The notes under the pieces: model-generated
The model's input: only the letters and a program-made list of their open reading frames with translations
What the model was told of the DNA's origin: nothing
Databases searched by the model: none
Made by a program: the position numbers and the translations under genes
Shown here: in pieces, positions 7,978 to 16,563 of the stretch
Layout: each line of letters opens with the position of its first letter
Position numbering within the stretch: the stretch's first letter is position 1
DNA from: Mycobacterium palustre
GTDB taxonomy: Bacteria; Actinomycetota; Actinomycetes; Mycobacteriales; Mycobacteriaceae
Direction: 5' to 3'
NCBI RefSeq assembly: GCF_002101785.1
Contig: NZ_LQPJ01000116.1
Span: 1 to 64,000, forward strand
Length of the DNA: 64,000 nucleotides

Positions 7978-9615
7978 TTATGCGGAGATGGGAAGTATCA
8001 GTCGGGACTTGCCGTGGTGGATGGTGTGTCGGCACGGGCGCAGTTCGGTGCCGGTGCCTGGTGGCGCGCCGGTGCCTTCGTTGCGCGTGTACTGGGGGAA
8101 CGAGCCGCCCGCTACTTGTAGCCGTAGCCGGTGGCCCGGGGCTAGCCGGTGTGCGCAGGGGTGCAGACGTAGCCGCAGCAGCCGGTCCCCGGCGGCGGGC
8201 TCAAGCCGTAGGAATGCCTCAGAGAAGTTGCGGGAGCAGCCTTTCGTGTCGACATCGCAGAGCCGGACGAACACGTCGGCGTGCGGATTGCTCGTGCTGT
8301 GGTGGAGCTCCACGACGGGAGTGCCGATAATTTCCAGCGTTTCGGCCAGCGCGGGGGTGGTAAAGGTCAGCACGTCTGAGCGTGCCTCGAGGTCGCGGTT
8401 GTCGCGCGCTCCGGCATCGTTGTCGATCAAGGGCCCGGCAACCGTCGGTGTGGGATGAGCGGGATCGTAGGTGAACGAGGAGGTGCCGGTCTGCGGCTGC
8501 TGCCTGGTGAGCTGCCCGCCCGGACCCAAATAGTGGACCTGTTCGGTGCTCGGTGGCGGCCAGTGCGGGTGTTCACGCCATTCGTCAGTGCCGGTGACGG
8601 CGAACCGGACGGGCTGGTGCCTGCGGGCGACGGGTTCACCCGCCAGGTGCTCGGCCATCCAGTCAAGGTTGCCGGCGGCGAGCTGCCCGTTCGCGCCGCG
8701 GACTACTTGCTGGTGTATCCATGGCCCGACGGTGAGCGTGACATCGAGTCCGCGTTCATGCAGCACCTCATACTGGTGCATGGTGTGGGTGAGGATAAGG
8801 TCTTGCCAACCGACGACCAGCCGGATCGGCACCGACACCTTTTCCAACGCGGCGCTGGCGTCGTAGGGCTCCCAAAACGGGTCGCTGAGGTCTTGGTTAC
8901 ACAGCCACTTGCGAAACCACGGGGCCTGATGTCGGAGTGCAATGTCGGCGGCCTCGGCCAGCGGCAGGGCCGCGACGGTGCGGGCATTGAGTTTGGCGGC
9001 CCGGGCGAAGACCCACATGGCACCCAAAAACCCGAACCGCTCTTGGTTCAAAATCACCCTCGACCACGTGAGTAAGTCGTGCAGACGCAAAGCCCCTGTA
9101 CCCAAGCCGAACTCGACGCCATTATGAAAACCGGCGATAATCACCGCCGTGCGCAGCTCTGGCGGCGGATCGACCAGCAGGGCCCACTGCGTCCATCCCA
9201 CCGCAGACGCCCCATAGGTGGCCAGGCGCCCGTCGAACCACGGCTGCGTGCGCAGCCAAACCATGGTGTCTTGGCCGTCGTCGATGTCGGCGGCCATCGG
9301 CGCGAACTGGCCACCGGAACCAAACGAGCCGCGGCAGCTCTGCACCACCACGTGATAGCCCTGCCCGGCAAACAGTCGCGCATCCATTTTGATGGGCAGG
9401 CCCCGCCCATACGGCGTGCGTATCAGGATCGTTCCGCGGCCCCGCGTTCCGGCCGGAACATAGTGGTCGGCTAACAGCGCGACCCCATCCCTCATAGGCA
9501 CGGCGAGGTCACGTTCAATCCGGAAACGATGTGTTGCCTTGGGCAGCTTCCAATGCGATGCGACGGCTCGGTCGAGCAACGACGCGCCGAAGCCGGGCTT
9601 TATTGCCTTTACCAT
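7978..9615 (-). CDS. CocE/NonD-family hydrolase (X-Pro dipeptidyl-peptidase-like)
   Basis: A 545-residue enzyme from the ATG at 9613-9615 (MVKAIKPGFGASLLDRAV). The N-terminal alpha/beta-hydrolase domain has the opening RDGVALLADHYVP, the nucleophile motif YGASAVGW, the acid in VVGWQDLIL and the histidine in GPWIHQQV, which complete a Ser-Asp-His triad. A C-terminal jelly-roll domain follows, with DVFVRLCDVDTKGCSRN and a long basic LRLRLHPCAHRLAPGHRLRLQVAGG segment. Family members cleave esters or amides. It lies between the acyl-CoA ligase and the dehydrogenase and may hydrolyse an ester to the acid used by the ligase; that link is inference. Confidence 0.9.
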   Translation of the reverse strand: MVKAIKPGFGASLLDRAVASHWKLPKATHRFRIERDLAVPMRDGVALLADHYVPAGTRGRGTILIRTPYGRGLPIKMDARLFAGQGYHVVVQSCRGSFGSGGQFAPMAADIDDGQDTMVWLRTQPWFDGRLATYGASAVGWTQWALLVDPPPELRTAVIIAGFHNGVEFGLGTGALRLHDLLTWSRVILNQERFGFLGAMWVFARAAKLNARTVAALPLAEAADIALRHQAPWFRKWLCNQDLSDPFWEPYDASAALEKVSVPIRLVVGWQDLILTHTMHQYEVLHERGLDVTLTVGPWIHQQVVRGANGQLAAGNLDWMAEHLAGEPVARRHQPVRFAVTGTDEWREHPHWPPPSTEQVHYLGPGGQLTRQQPQTGTSSFTYDPAHPTPTVAGPLIDNDAGARDNRDLEARSDVLTFTTPALAETLEIIGTPVVELHHSTSNPHADVFVRLCDVDTKGCSRNFSEAFLRLEPAAGDRLLRLRLHPCAHRLAPGHRLRLQVAGGSFPQYTRNEGTGAPPGTGTELRPCRHTIHHGKSRLILPISA

Positions 9616-9685
9616 CCTGCTACACCTCTTTGACGGGAAATCAGTTAGGCAACTGCGCATTTCGGCGGCATCGCCTTCGTAGCGG

Positions 9686-10735
9686 TCAGACCTTAACGAC
9701 GAGTTTCTTGGCAGAGACGCCTTTCCGTAGCTGGTCAAGCGCATTGGGGAGCTTCTCGAGTCCCTCGCCGACCACCACCGGGTCGGGTGCGGCCCGGTAG
9801 GTGCCATTCGCCAGCGCGCGCGGCAGGAAGTCCTCGTAGATGGCCGGGCCAACCTCGTTGTCTTTGAGGCTTACGCCCCAAATGGAGCTCACCCGAACAC
9901 CGTGGCGGCGTCGGCGTGCCAACTCGATCCGCGTGAGCAGAGCGGGCTGTGCGGAGGCGATACGGCGGCTACCGGGTACTTTCGCCGCGATCGACAGGGT
10001 CGGTGCCAGAGAGCCGTTGCCGATTGCGAGCGTGCCGGCGAGGGGACCGACACCGATTTTGTCGATGAGCTCCCGGACGGCGGTTCGGCTGTGGTAATCA
10101 ACGGCCGCGTCGGCACCCAGCGAGCGGAGGTAGCCGAAGTTGTGCGGCGAGGAGGTGGCAACGACGCGGTAGCCGGCATGGCGCGCCAGCTGGATCGCGT
10201 TGCTGCCTACGCTGGTGGACCCGCCCCACACCAGGACTGTCTCGCTGCGGTCCTTGGGATCAGTGGTGGGCAGCCGTAGCGCGAGCTGGTCGTGCTGAAA
10301 CATGCCCGACGCCGCCGTCGAAACTGCCATCGGAAGCACAGCAGCCCGCTCGAAGGACAGATCGTCAGGAATGGGGCTGACCAGGTGCTGCATGAGCACG
10401 ACGTAGAGTTGGAAGGCGCCTTCTGCGGCCCGGTTGCGGTCGCGCTCTATCCCTGCCGCATGGCCGACGACGCGATCGCCTGGCCGCAGCCGACTCACTT
10501 CGGAGCCAACCTCGACAACTTCGCCGGCGACGTCGGAGCCGACGACGGCGGGAAACGTCAACCACGGCAGAATCACCCGATAGGCGAACCCGGGGGCCGC
10601 GTCGATCGGATTCACCGCAATGGCATGGGCGCGCACGACCACCTCGTTGGCTGCAGGCTTCGTGTAGGGGGCGGGTCCGACCTCGAACCGGCCTCGGGCC
10701 TTCGGCAGCCACAGAGCCATGTTCTCGGGAGTCAT
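9686..10735 (-). CDS. Medium-chain dehydrogenase/reductase (quinone-reductase-like)
   Basis: A 349-residue protein from ATG 10733-10735 (MTPENMALWLPKARGRFEVG), preceded by AAGGAG. It has the GroES-like fold with AIAVNPIDAAPG and VVGSDVAGEVVEVGSEVSRLRPGDRVVG, and a Rossmann motif VLVWGGSTSVGSNAIQLA followed by LGADAAVDYHS. Cysteine zinc ligands and the structural cysteine cluster are absent, which fits zinc-independent quinone oxidoreductase/enoyl reductase-like members that use NADPH. Family members reduce or oxidise C=C or C=O bonds. It is the first gene of the operon ending in the acyl-CoA ligase; palindromes just upstream suggest control by the neighbouring TetR. Confidence 0.9.
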   Translation of the reverse strand: MTPENMALWLPKARGRFEVGPAPYTKPAANEVVVRAHAIAVNPIDAAPGFAYRVILPWLTFPAVVGSDVAGEVVEVGSEVSRLRPGDRVVGHAAGIERDRNRAAEGAFQLYVVLMQHLVSPIPDDLSFERAAVLPMAVSTAASGMFQHDQLALRLPTTDPKDRSETVLVWGGSTSVGSNAIQLARHAGYRVVATSSPHNFGYLRSLGADAAVDYHSRTAVRELIDKIGVGPLAGTLAIGNGSLAPTLSIAAKVPGSRRIASAQPALLTRIELARRRRHGVRVSSIWGVSLKDNEVGPAIYEDFLPRALANGTYRAAPDPVVVGEGLEKLPNALDQLRKGVSAKKLVVKV

Positions 10736-10806
10736 CTCGGGTACTCCTTGCGTTATCGACCGTCTGGGCAGCTCAGACCGCACCCAGCGCATCGCTGATG
10801 TCAAAC

Positions 10807-10844
10807 TCTGACGTCAACATAGCATCTATGACAGAAACTGTCAT
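10807..10844. promoter_or_regulatory. Operator-like elements upstream of the dehydrogenase operon
   Basis: ATGACAGAAACTGTCAT at 10828-10844 is a perfect inverted repeat with 7-bp arms and a 3-bp spacer. Next to it, TCTGACGTCA at 10807-10816 repeats most of a 12-bp palindrome found upstream of the divergent SDR gene at 11669-11680. Both elements lie between the start of the dehydrogenase gene and the end of the TetR gene, a good position for repressor binding. Which protein binds is inference. Confidence 0.6.
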
Positions 10845-10894
10845 CAACTCGGTCGATGCCTATCGTGAACGTGGACGACCCCTGCGCGCTGCGG

Positions 10895-11485
10895 TCAGTG
10901 CCGGCCCGAAGCCGATGTTCGGCCCGCGGCCAATGCCTTGAGTTCGCCCAGCGATTCGTCGATCAGCTGTGCCAACGTGCGCTCATTGACGTCGTCGACC
11001 CAGCGGTCGAAGGCGATTTTGAAGACCAAGACCCCAGTTTCTGCGGCCAAGCTCGCGGCCGGTTCTGCGGCGCCTCGCTGACGGAGCGCCTCGGCGATAC
11101 CCGAAGCGAGTCTTGCGAGCTTCATCAACTCGCGTTCCTGAAGCGCCGTGTTGGCGGCAATGACTGCTTGGCGCTGCCTGGGCTGCTCGCGCGAGCGCCC
11201 CTCGAACAGGATGCCGATAACCTTGAGCCCAGCAACGACCGCCTCGAGCGGTGCTGCGTTGTCAGGGGCCCCGGCAACGGTCTGGACGAACGAGTCACGT
11301 AGGGCGTCTTCACCCCAAAACAACACCTCGCGCTTGTCGGCGAAGTACCGATAAAACGTGCGCTCCGTCAACCCTGCACGCCGAGCAATCTCCGCAACGG
11401 TGGTCTGGTCGAACCCGCGGTGGCTGTAGAGCTCTAAGGCCGCTTGCTCGAGGCGGCCACGCGCGTTGGGTTCCCACCGGCCCAT
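10895..11485 (-). CDS. TetR/AcrR-family transcriptional regulator
   Basis: A 196-residue regulator. The DNA-binding domain is ALELYSHRGFDQTTVAEIARRAGLTERTFYRYFADKREVLFW, a textbook TetR helix-turn-helix with the FYRYFADK recognition end. The rest is helical with no recognised ligand motif (ASGIAEALRQRG, FDRWVDDVNERTLAQLIDESLGELKALA). It sits between the dehydrogenase operon (same strand, downstream) and the divergent SDR-hydrolase operon. Shared palindromes on both sides (10807-10844 and 11509-11690) make it the likely local repressor of both operons and of itself. Ligand unknown. Confidence 0.92.
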   Translation of the reverse strand: MGRWEPNARGRLEQAALELYSHRGFDQTTVAEIARRAGLTERTFYRYFADKREVLFWGEDALRDSFVQTVAGAPDNAAPLEAVVAGLKVIGILFEGRSREQPRQRQAVIAANTALQERELMKLARLASGIAEALRQRGAAEPAASLAAETGVLVFKIAFDRWVDDVNERTLAQLIDESLGELKALAAGRTSASGRH

Positions 11486-11508
11486 ATTTGCCGACTCTAG
11501 TTGATGAC

Positions 11509-11690
11509 AGCAGCTGATATCACTACATCATCATGTCTGTCCTTAAGACGGTCGGCCGAGCCCGCCGCGGGGGAAGACATCGTGTAGCGGACGTTTCGCT
11601 GACGCCTGCGCGTCAGTGAACCACCGGTGTAGATCGCTAATGATGACAGCTACTGCTATCACTGATACTCTGACGTCAGATACTGACATC
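11509..11690. promoter_or_regulatory. Divergent promoter region with repeated operator-like sequences
   Basis: Two near-identical copies face the divergent TetR and SDR genes: TGATGACAGCAGCTGATATC starting near 11511 and TGATGACAGCTACTGCTATC at 11641-11660, both followed by ACT. A perfect 12-bp palindrome TCTGACGTCAGA lies at 11669-11680, partly repeated upstream of the dehydrogenase operon. The whole 11486-11777 interval contains no gene. I infer TetR autoregulation and control of the SDR operon. Confidence 0.6.
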
Positions 11691-11777
11691 GCATCCAGGC
11701 TTGATGGGAAAAGGGCAGTTCGATCGGTGGGCTCGGTCCAGCCCTGACTCCGCGAACGATCTCAAGGAGGGCTAAAG

Positions 11778-12521
11778 ATGACGCAATATGACGGACGGCG
11801 CGTGGTAATCACCGGCGGGACAAGCGGAATGGGGTTAGCCACTGCAAAGCTCCTGCTCGACAGGGGAGCTCGCGTCCTAGTCACTGGGCGGTCCGAGGCC
11901 GCACTGCAGTCCGCCCGTGGCACCCTCGGACCGAATGCGATTGCAATCCAAAGCGACGCCACTTCAATGCTCGACATCGACGCCCTCGCCGACCGGGCGA
12001 AAGCCGAATTCGGCAGTATCGACCTGCTGTTCGTGAACGCCGGCTCGACCCACTTCGTGCCGTTCGAGGATATGACCGAGGCGGTCTACGACGGCCTGTT
12101 GACCCTCAACACCAAGGCGCCATATTTCACCGTGCAGAGATTCGTCCCGCTCATGGCCGAGGGCAGTGCGGTAGTGCTGACCACCTCGGTCGTGAATGTA
12201 ATGGGCCTGCCACTGGTCAGCGCCTACTCGGCCAGCAAGGCGGCGCTGCGCTCGATGGCGCGCACCTTGGCCGTCGAACTGCTGCCGCGCGGCATCCGCG
12301 TCAACGCCGTAAGCCCCGGTCCCATCGACACAACGATCCTCGCCAAAGCGATGCCTCCGGAGGACGCAGAGCAGACGAAATACCAGATGGCTCAAGATAA
12401 TCCGATGAAACGCCTCGGTCATCCCGATGAGGTCGCCAAGGCGGTGGTTTTCCTCGCGTTTGAAGCCACGTACACCACCGGAGCCGAACTCCCAGTCGAC
12501 GGAGGCGTATCCCAACTATGA
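11778..12521 (+). CDS. Short-chain dehydrogenase/reductase (SDR)
   Basis: A 247-residue classical SDR, ATG at 11778 with AAGGAGG 8 bp upstream. The cofactor motif is TGGTSGMG (residues 12-19), the structural NAG motif appears as FVNAGS, the catalytic serine lies in LTTSVVNVMG and the YxxxK pair in YSASKAAL. PVDGG near the end is the usual C-terminal signature. An arginine after the second strand (TGRSEAAL) suggests NADP(H). It oxidises or reduces a hydroxyl/keto group on an unknown substrate. Its stop overlaps the start of the secreted hydrolase by 4 bp, so the two are translated together. Confidence 0.93.
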   Translation: MTQYDGRRVVITGGTSGMGLATAKLLLDRGARVLVTGRSEAALQSARGTLGPNAIAIQSDATSMLDIDALADRAKAEFGSIDLLFVNAGSTHFVPFEDMTEAVYDGLLTLNTKAPYFTVQRFVPLMAEGSAVVLTTSVVNVMGLPLVSAYSASKAALRSMARTLAVELLPRGIRVNAVSPGPIDTTILAKAMPPEDAEQTKYQMAQDNPMKRLGHPDEVAKAVVFLAFEATYTTGAELPVDGGVSQL

Positions 12522-13387
12522 AACTGGCGTCAGCATGTCTGATGCGGACCGGCTCAGCGCTGGCCGCGACACTCGCAATCGCCTGCACCGCCGCGTCTTC
12601 GGCGACCGCGCAACCGGCGGCCAAGGAGCTCAAATACGTCGCCATGGGTGACTCCTACGCGGCGGCGCCATCGGTTCCAGAGCCCGCCCCGCCGCTGGGC
12701 TGCGGCAAATCGACCAACGACTACCCATCGGTTCTGGCGCGCCGACTCGCTCCGAGCAACTTCACCGACGTAACCTGCGGCGGCGCAACCACGAATGACA
12801 TCATGCACCAAGCAGAACAGACACCGGCGGGTCCGGTGCCATCGCAGATCGATGCGGTGAGCAGTGACACCACACTGATCACAGTCAGCATCGGCGGCGC
12901 CGACATAGGGCTGTGGCCGATTGTGATGCACTGCAGGACATCCTCGCCTGAGGCCGCGCCGTGCACCGATCAATACCGTGGCGGAGGCGATCAGCTTTCC
13001 GCAGGAATTGACGCCCAGGTGCCGGCATGGGCTGCGATGGTTGATGCCCTAAAAGCCAAGGCGCCGAACGCGCGCATTATCATCGTCGGTTACGGGACGT
13101 ATATGCGCCCGGGAGGGTGCTTTCCCGAGCAGCCAATTCTCCCGCAAGACGGCGTCTACCTTCAATCAAAGATTGACGAGATCGACGACCGGCAAAGGGA
13201 ACTCGCTGCCGACAAGAAAATCGAATACTTCGACACTAGACCCCTAACCATCGGCCACGACGTGTGCGCGCCGCCAGCCGAGCGATACATCGAGGGCTAC
13301 ACCGTCATGCATCCGGCACTGCCCTTGCACCCGAACGCATCAGGGGAGGCCGCAATAGGAAACGCCCTGGCTGACTACATTCGGTAG
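12518..13387 (+). CDS. Secreted SGNH/GDSL-type hydrolase
   Basis: A 289-residue protein with a Sec signal peptide (ALAATLAIACTAASSATAQPAA). Block I is YVAMGDSYAAAP, giving the serine nucleophile; the oxyanion glycine lies in CGGATTNDI, and block III reads SIGGADIG where the family usually has GGND. The catalytic histidine is in LPLHPNASGEAAIG near the C-terminus. Cysteines in GCGKS, CGG, MHCRT, PCTDQ, GCFPE and VCAPP suggest disulfides, normal for mycobacterial exported lipase/esterase members. It starts inside the SDR stop (ATGA), so it belongs to the TetR-controlled operon. Substrate is likely a lipid or polyol ester; not provable here. Confidence 0.9.
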   Translation: MKLASACLMRTGSALAATLAIACTAASSATAQPAAKELKYVAMGDSYAAAPSVPEPAPPLGCGKSTNDYPSVLARRLAPSNFTDVTCGGATTNDIMHQAEQTPAGPVPSQIDAVSSDTTLITVSIGGADIGLWPIVMHCRTSSPEAAPCTDQYRGGGDQLSAGIDAQVPAWAAMVDALKAKAPNARIIIVGYGTYMRPGGCFPEQPILPQDGVYLQSKIDEIDDRQRELAADKKIEYFDTRPLTIGHDVCAPPAERYIEGYTVMHPALPLHPNASGEAAIGNALADYIR

Positions 13388-13535
13388 CGAACACGACACA
13401 CCCTAGGCGCATTCGATCCTGAAAGGTGTTAAACACATGAATTCCCAACTGATGTGGCGGACCTTGGCACATGGTGACGCTTCTGCAACGCATACGGCCA
13501 CCAGGGGGAGATCTCCTGACCACCAGTGGGGAGAA

Positions 13536-13964
13536 CTACATGACCGTTGACACGCTGTCGGCGCGAATCCCTGCGGCCACCCGGAAGATGACCGCAACAA
13601 ACACCGTTCCCAGCATCAAAAGGCAGATGTCCCAAGGCGAGCGTCGCTGAATCGCCGCGCGGGCACGCAGACGCAGGCTCACCACTTGCACCGAGCCGTA
13701 GCCGAACAGCCTCCAGGTAAAGTCCGCCGTTTGCGAGGCATACCAGCGCGGCAGGGAGAACGCATCCTCGTCACGAGACCCGAAGGTCGGATTGGGTTGC
13801 GGTTGGTCATGAATCGCTAAGACATAGCCGTCGATGATGGTGCTCAAGACGAACACCGTCACTCCGCACGCGCCGGCAGCACAGCGGCGCCGTGCGCGCC
13901 GCAGGGTGATTGCCGGCCAGCCATGCTCGCTCACTGCGCGAAGTCGAGGGCGTCTTAACGTCAT
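13536..13964 (-). CDS. Small membrane protein of unknown function
   Basis: About 142 residues from the ATG at 13962-13964 (MTLRRPRLRAVSEHG); an in-frame ATG at 13985 is also possible. Two hydrophobic segments are visible: CGVTVFVLSTIIDGYVLAI near the N-terminus and WDICLLMLGTVFVAVIFRVA near the C-terminus. Between them lies a polar, proline- and aromatic-containing stretch (QPQPNPTFGSRDEDAFSLPRWY), which would face outside if both ends are cytoplasmic. I recognise no family. It is alone on its strand between the secreted hydrolase and the mce locus. It could be spurious, but the membrane pattern and lack of a competing frame favour a real gene. Confidence 0.5.
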   Translation of the reverse strand: MTLRRPRLRAVSEHGWPAITLRRARRRCAAGACGVTVFVLSTIIDGYVLAIHDQPQPNPTFGSRDEDAFSLPRWYASQTADFTWRLFGYGSVQVVSLRLRARAAIQRRSPWDICLLMLGTVFVAVIFRVAAGIRADSVSTVM

Positions 13965-14782
13965 GGCCCCGCCACCCAAATCCATTGAATCAGCAGGTGC
14001 AACCTACCTGCGCGAAGCGCGCCAGCAGCTGTAGATCAGTAGCACGCTGATACCGGCCAGTTTCCGACACCCGCGGGCGGATCTTGCAAGGGTCGTAGGC
14101 CAGCCGCCGACCCGATCACAACAATGTAGTAGGACGTTCTGCGTCTGCGCGATGACCATGTCAATTGGCGGAAGACCACTTCAGTTCGAGAGGCGAAGAC
14201 GCCGAGGCAACCGCGCGGCCAAACCAAAAGCCACTCGACGGCTGAGATCTCACTTGATCGGCCCACCGGGCAGCCACCGCTCGATTGGCACTGTGTCCTC
14301 GTGTCAACAAACGGCGCGAACCAGAAAGTGTGTGCGAGCGGCACCAAAAAGGGACGCCGGTCCGAGCCGAATTCACCGAGTGAACCAATACTTACCTCCA
14401 CCGTCAGCTCGCGCGCCCGTCTGGGCGTTTATAGGTGGCTGGCGCTGAACGCGGAGCACCCTTTGGTCGGAATGACCATACTTGCAGATTATTGCGATGA
14501 TCACGCGAATGCACGCCACTTCAACACGCGTCAGCGTGTCGGTGTATCTGCAGTCACACTTGACCAACCGCGTGAGCCATGTCACGCTGCCATGAACAAA
14601 CGTTAACTGCGGCGCCGCGCGGGGTGGGGTTTAGCGGAGAGGTGGTCTACGGACGAGATGGTCTGCAGAGAGGTTTGGCAGATGTGGCTGCGCTCGATCA
14701 CTTACCACGGTGGTCGGCGCATCGCAATGCGGGCGATGGTTGCCGCGCCCGCGCACCAGTCGGCTGTCTGTGGAGGCCAGTG
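13965..14782. other. Intergenic region upstream of the mce operon
   Basis: About 800 bp without a convincing gene. Open frames here (for example on plus 14301-14606 and minus 14036-14401) are arginine-rich or erratic in composition and lack recognisable domains. The stretch should hold the mce promoter and its regulation; I could not identify a regulator gene or a clear operator. The only strong translation signal is TGGAGG just before the first yrbE start. Confidence 0.5.
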
Positions 14783-15706
14783 ATGACGACCCGCCTCAAC
14801 GACAGGCCGGCGAGGGCAGAATCGTCGAACGGGCCAGACATCTTGGCGCATGCCGAGCCCGGTCGCGCGCAGCAGGCGTTGACTGCGAGCTTGTCGACGG
14901 TCGGCGGAGCGACATCGCGGATTCGCTCGATCCCAATGCGATCGCTCGCCACGACAGGCCGCGGCGCGGCGCTGGCGGTTGCGGTGGTGCGTTATTCGGT
15001 CATTGACTCACTTAGATTGAGACTGCCCGTTGGTGAATTGTTAGTGCAGGCATGGCTGTTGCTCACAGTGACGGCGTTGCCAGCCATCCTGATGGCCATA
15101 CCGTTTGGCGCGATGGTGTCGGTCGTTGCATCTGGGTTTGTTAACCAGGTCGGTGCAAGTTCACTGCTGGGCGCGGCGAGTGGCGTCGGAGTTGTTCGCC
15201 AGGGTGCGCCCATTACCGCGGGGCTGTTGACGGGGGGCGCGGCGGCTTCTGCCATTGCCTCTGACTTCGGCGCCCGGGCGATTCGTGAGGAGCTTGAGGC
15301 GCTACGGGTAATGGGGGTAGACCCGGTCCGCCGATTGGTCGTGCCGCGATTTTTGGCGTTGGTTGGGATCGCCCCGATCTTGATTACCGTTATTCTCATT
15401 TCGGGCGCCGGCTCGTCATACGTTCTCGCAGTGGTGTTCAGCGATGTGACACCTGGAAGCTTCTGGCAATCGTTTGGCTTGTTCGCACATCGAGTCGATG
15501 TCTGGTTCACGATGGCGAAGGCCATCGTTTTCGCCGCAATCGTAGCGATAATTTCCTCATTGCGAGGAATGGAGGCGGTACACGGCCCGCGCGGTGTAGC
15601 CGATGCGGTCAACTCAGCCGTAGTCCTCAACGTCGTCTGCGTTGTTGTCACGAACCTCGCCATCACACAAATTCAAGTGATGTTCTTTCCTTCGGCAGTC
15701 GCATGA
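14783..15706 (+). CDS. yrbEA: Mce ABC-transporter permease YrbEA (MlaE family)
   Basis: A 307-residue membrane protein starting MTTRLNDRPARAESSNGPD, with GGAGG 7 bp before the ATG; reading further upstream gives only filler. After a polar head come the MlaE/DUF140 blocks: LTVTALPAILMAIPFGAMVSVVASG, then GAPITAGLLTGGAAASAIASDFGARAIREELEALRVMGVDPVRRLVVPR, a glutamate-rich cytoplasmic loop with the conserved EExxAL-x-MGxxP pattern, then two further membrane segments. It forms the permease core of the Mce lipid importer with YrbEB, energised by an MceG-type ATPase encoded elsewhere. The stop overlaps the next gene by 4 bp. Confidence 0.95.
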   Translation: MTTRLNDRPARAESSNGPDILAHAEPGRAQQALTASLSTVGGATSRIRSIPMRSLATTGRGAALAVAVVRYSVIDSLRLRLPVGELLVQAWLLLTVTALPAILMAIPFGAMVSVVASGFVNQVGASSLLGAASGVGVVRQGAPITAGLLTGGAAASAIASDFGARAIREELEALRVMGVDPVRRLVVPRFLALVGIAPILITVILISGAGSSYVLAVVFSDVTPGSFWQSFGLFAHRVDVWFTMAKAIVFAAIVAIISSLRGMEAVHGPRGVADAVNSAVVLNVVCVVVTNLAITQIQVMFFPSAVA

Positions 15707-16554
15707 TGGCTACTCCGTCAACACTCTATGGCGCCGGGTCGTTAGCGGTGCGGCGTATCAGAACGCCATTGATGGAGGCCGGGCAATGGGCTGTGTTTAT
15801 TGGGCAGGTCTTCTGGTCTCTGTCGCTGACAGTCCGGCGGTATTCGCGTCAAACGTTGCAAGCGATGAACAGCCTCGCCTGGGGGAGAGGCTCGATCATC
15901 GTGGATGGTGGAACGATCAGTGTACTGATCATCCTCGGCATAGCGATAGGTGCCTCAATAGCGATTGAGGGGTTCGCCGTGCTCAACCTCATCGGTTTTG
16001 GGTCCTTGTCGGGCATCATTGGCGGCGTTGGCACCGTCCGGGAGATCGGCCCACTGGTCGGTGGTATCGCATTCACCGCACAGGCCGGGTGCCGTATGAC
16101 TGCGGAAATTGGTGCTATGCGCATTTCTGAGGAGATCGACGCTGTGGACGCGATGGGTCTGCGGCCAATTCCCTTCGTGGTCGGTACTCGTCTCATCGGC
16201 GGACTGATGGTGGTGATCCCCGGGTACCTGCTGACATTAGTCACAGCATTTTTCGTGCAGAACACCGTAATTAAACAGTTTTACGGCCAGCCGGTGGGGA
16301 CGTATGACCATTACCTCGATATGTTTGTCACACCGACAGATCTTGCGTATTCGCTACTAAAGGCAAGCGTCTTCTGCATGGCGGTCACTTTGATTCACTG
16401 CTATTACGGATATTTCACGTCCGGAGGACCCGCTGGGGTGGGTCGGGCATCGGGCCGCGCGGTGCGGGCAAGCTTGGTCACAATTATGTTCCTGGATTTC
16501 ACGCTGACTGTGATGCTCTGGGGCCTTCAACCGCAGTTTATTTTCAAGGGGTAG
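15703..16554 (+). CDS. yrbEB: Mce ABC-transporter permease YrbEB (MlaE family)
   Basis: A 283-residue partner permease, with an ATG overlapping the yrbEA stop (ATGATGG at 15703). The family blocks are IGFGSLSGIIGGVGTVREIGPLVGGIAFTAQAGCRMTAEIGAMRISEEIDAVDAMGLRPIPFVVGTRLIGG in outline: a GPL..G..F.A..G....AE.GAM..SEEIDA...MG..P pattern with the cytoplasmic coupling loop. Later segments (VVIPGYLLTLVTAFFV, LIHCYYGYFTSGGPAGVG) are also typical. It pairs with YrbEA to form the membrane channel of the Mce complex. Nine bases separate it from mceA. Confidence 0.95.
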   Translation: MMATPSTLYGAGSLAVRRIRTPLMEAGQWAVFIGQVFWSLSLTVRRYSRQTLQAMNSLAWGRGSIIVDGGTISVLIILGIAIGASIAIEGFAVLNLIGFGSLSGIIGGVGTVREIGPLVGGIAFTAQAGCRMTAEIGAMRISEEIDAVDAMGLRPIPFVVGTRLIGGLMVVIPGYLLTLVTAFFVQNTVIKQFYGQPVGTYDHYLDMFVTPTDLAYSLLKASVFCMAVTLIHCYYGYFTSGGPAGVGRASGRAVRASLVTIMFLDFTLTVMLWGLQPQFIFKG

Positions 16555-16563
16555 GCGCAACGT

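Noticed and set aside
11509..11690. Reading the repeated TGATGACAGC elements as a CRISPR array
   Set aside because: Only two full copies, no regular spacers and no cas genes; operator copies fit better.
13986..14606. Short frames in the region before the mce operon
   Set aside because: No family features and erratic composition; treated as intergenic.
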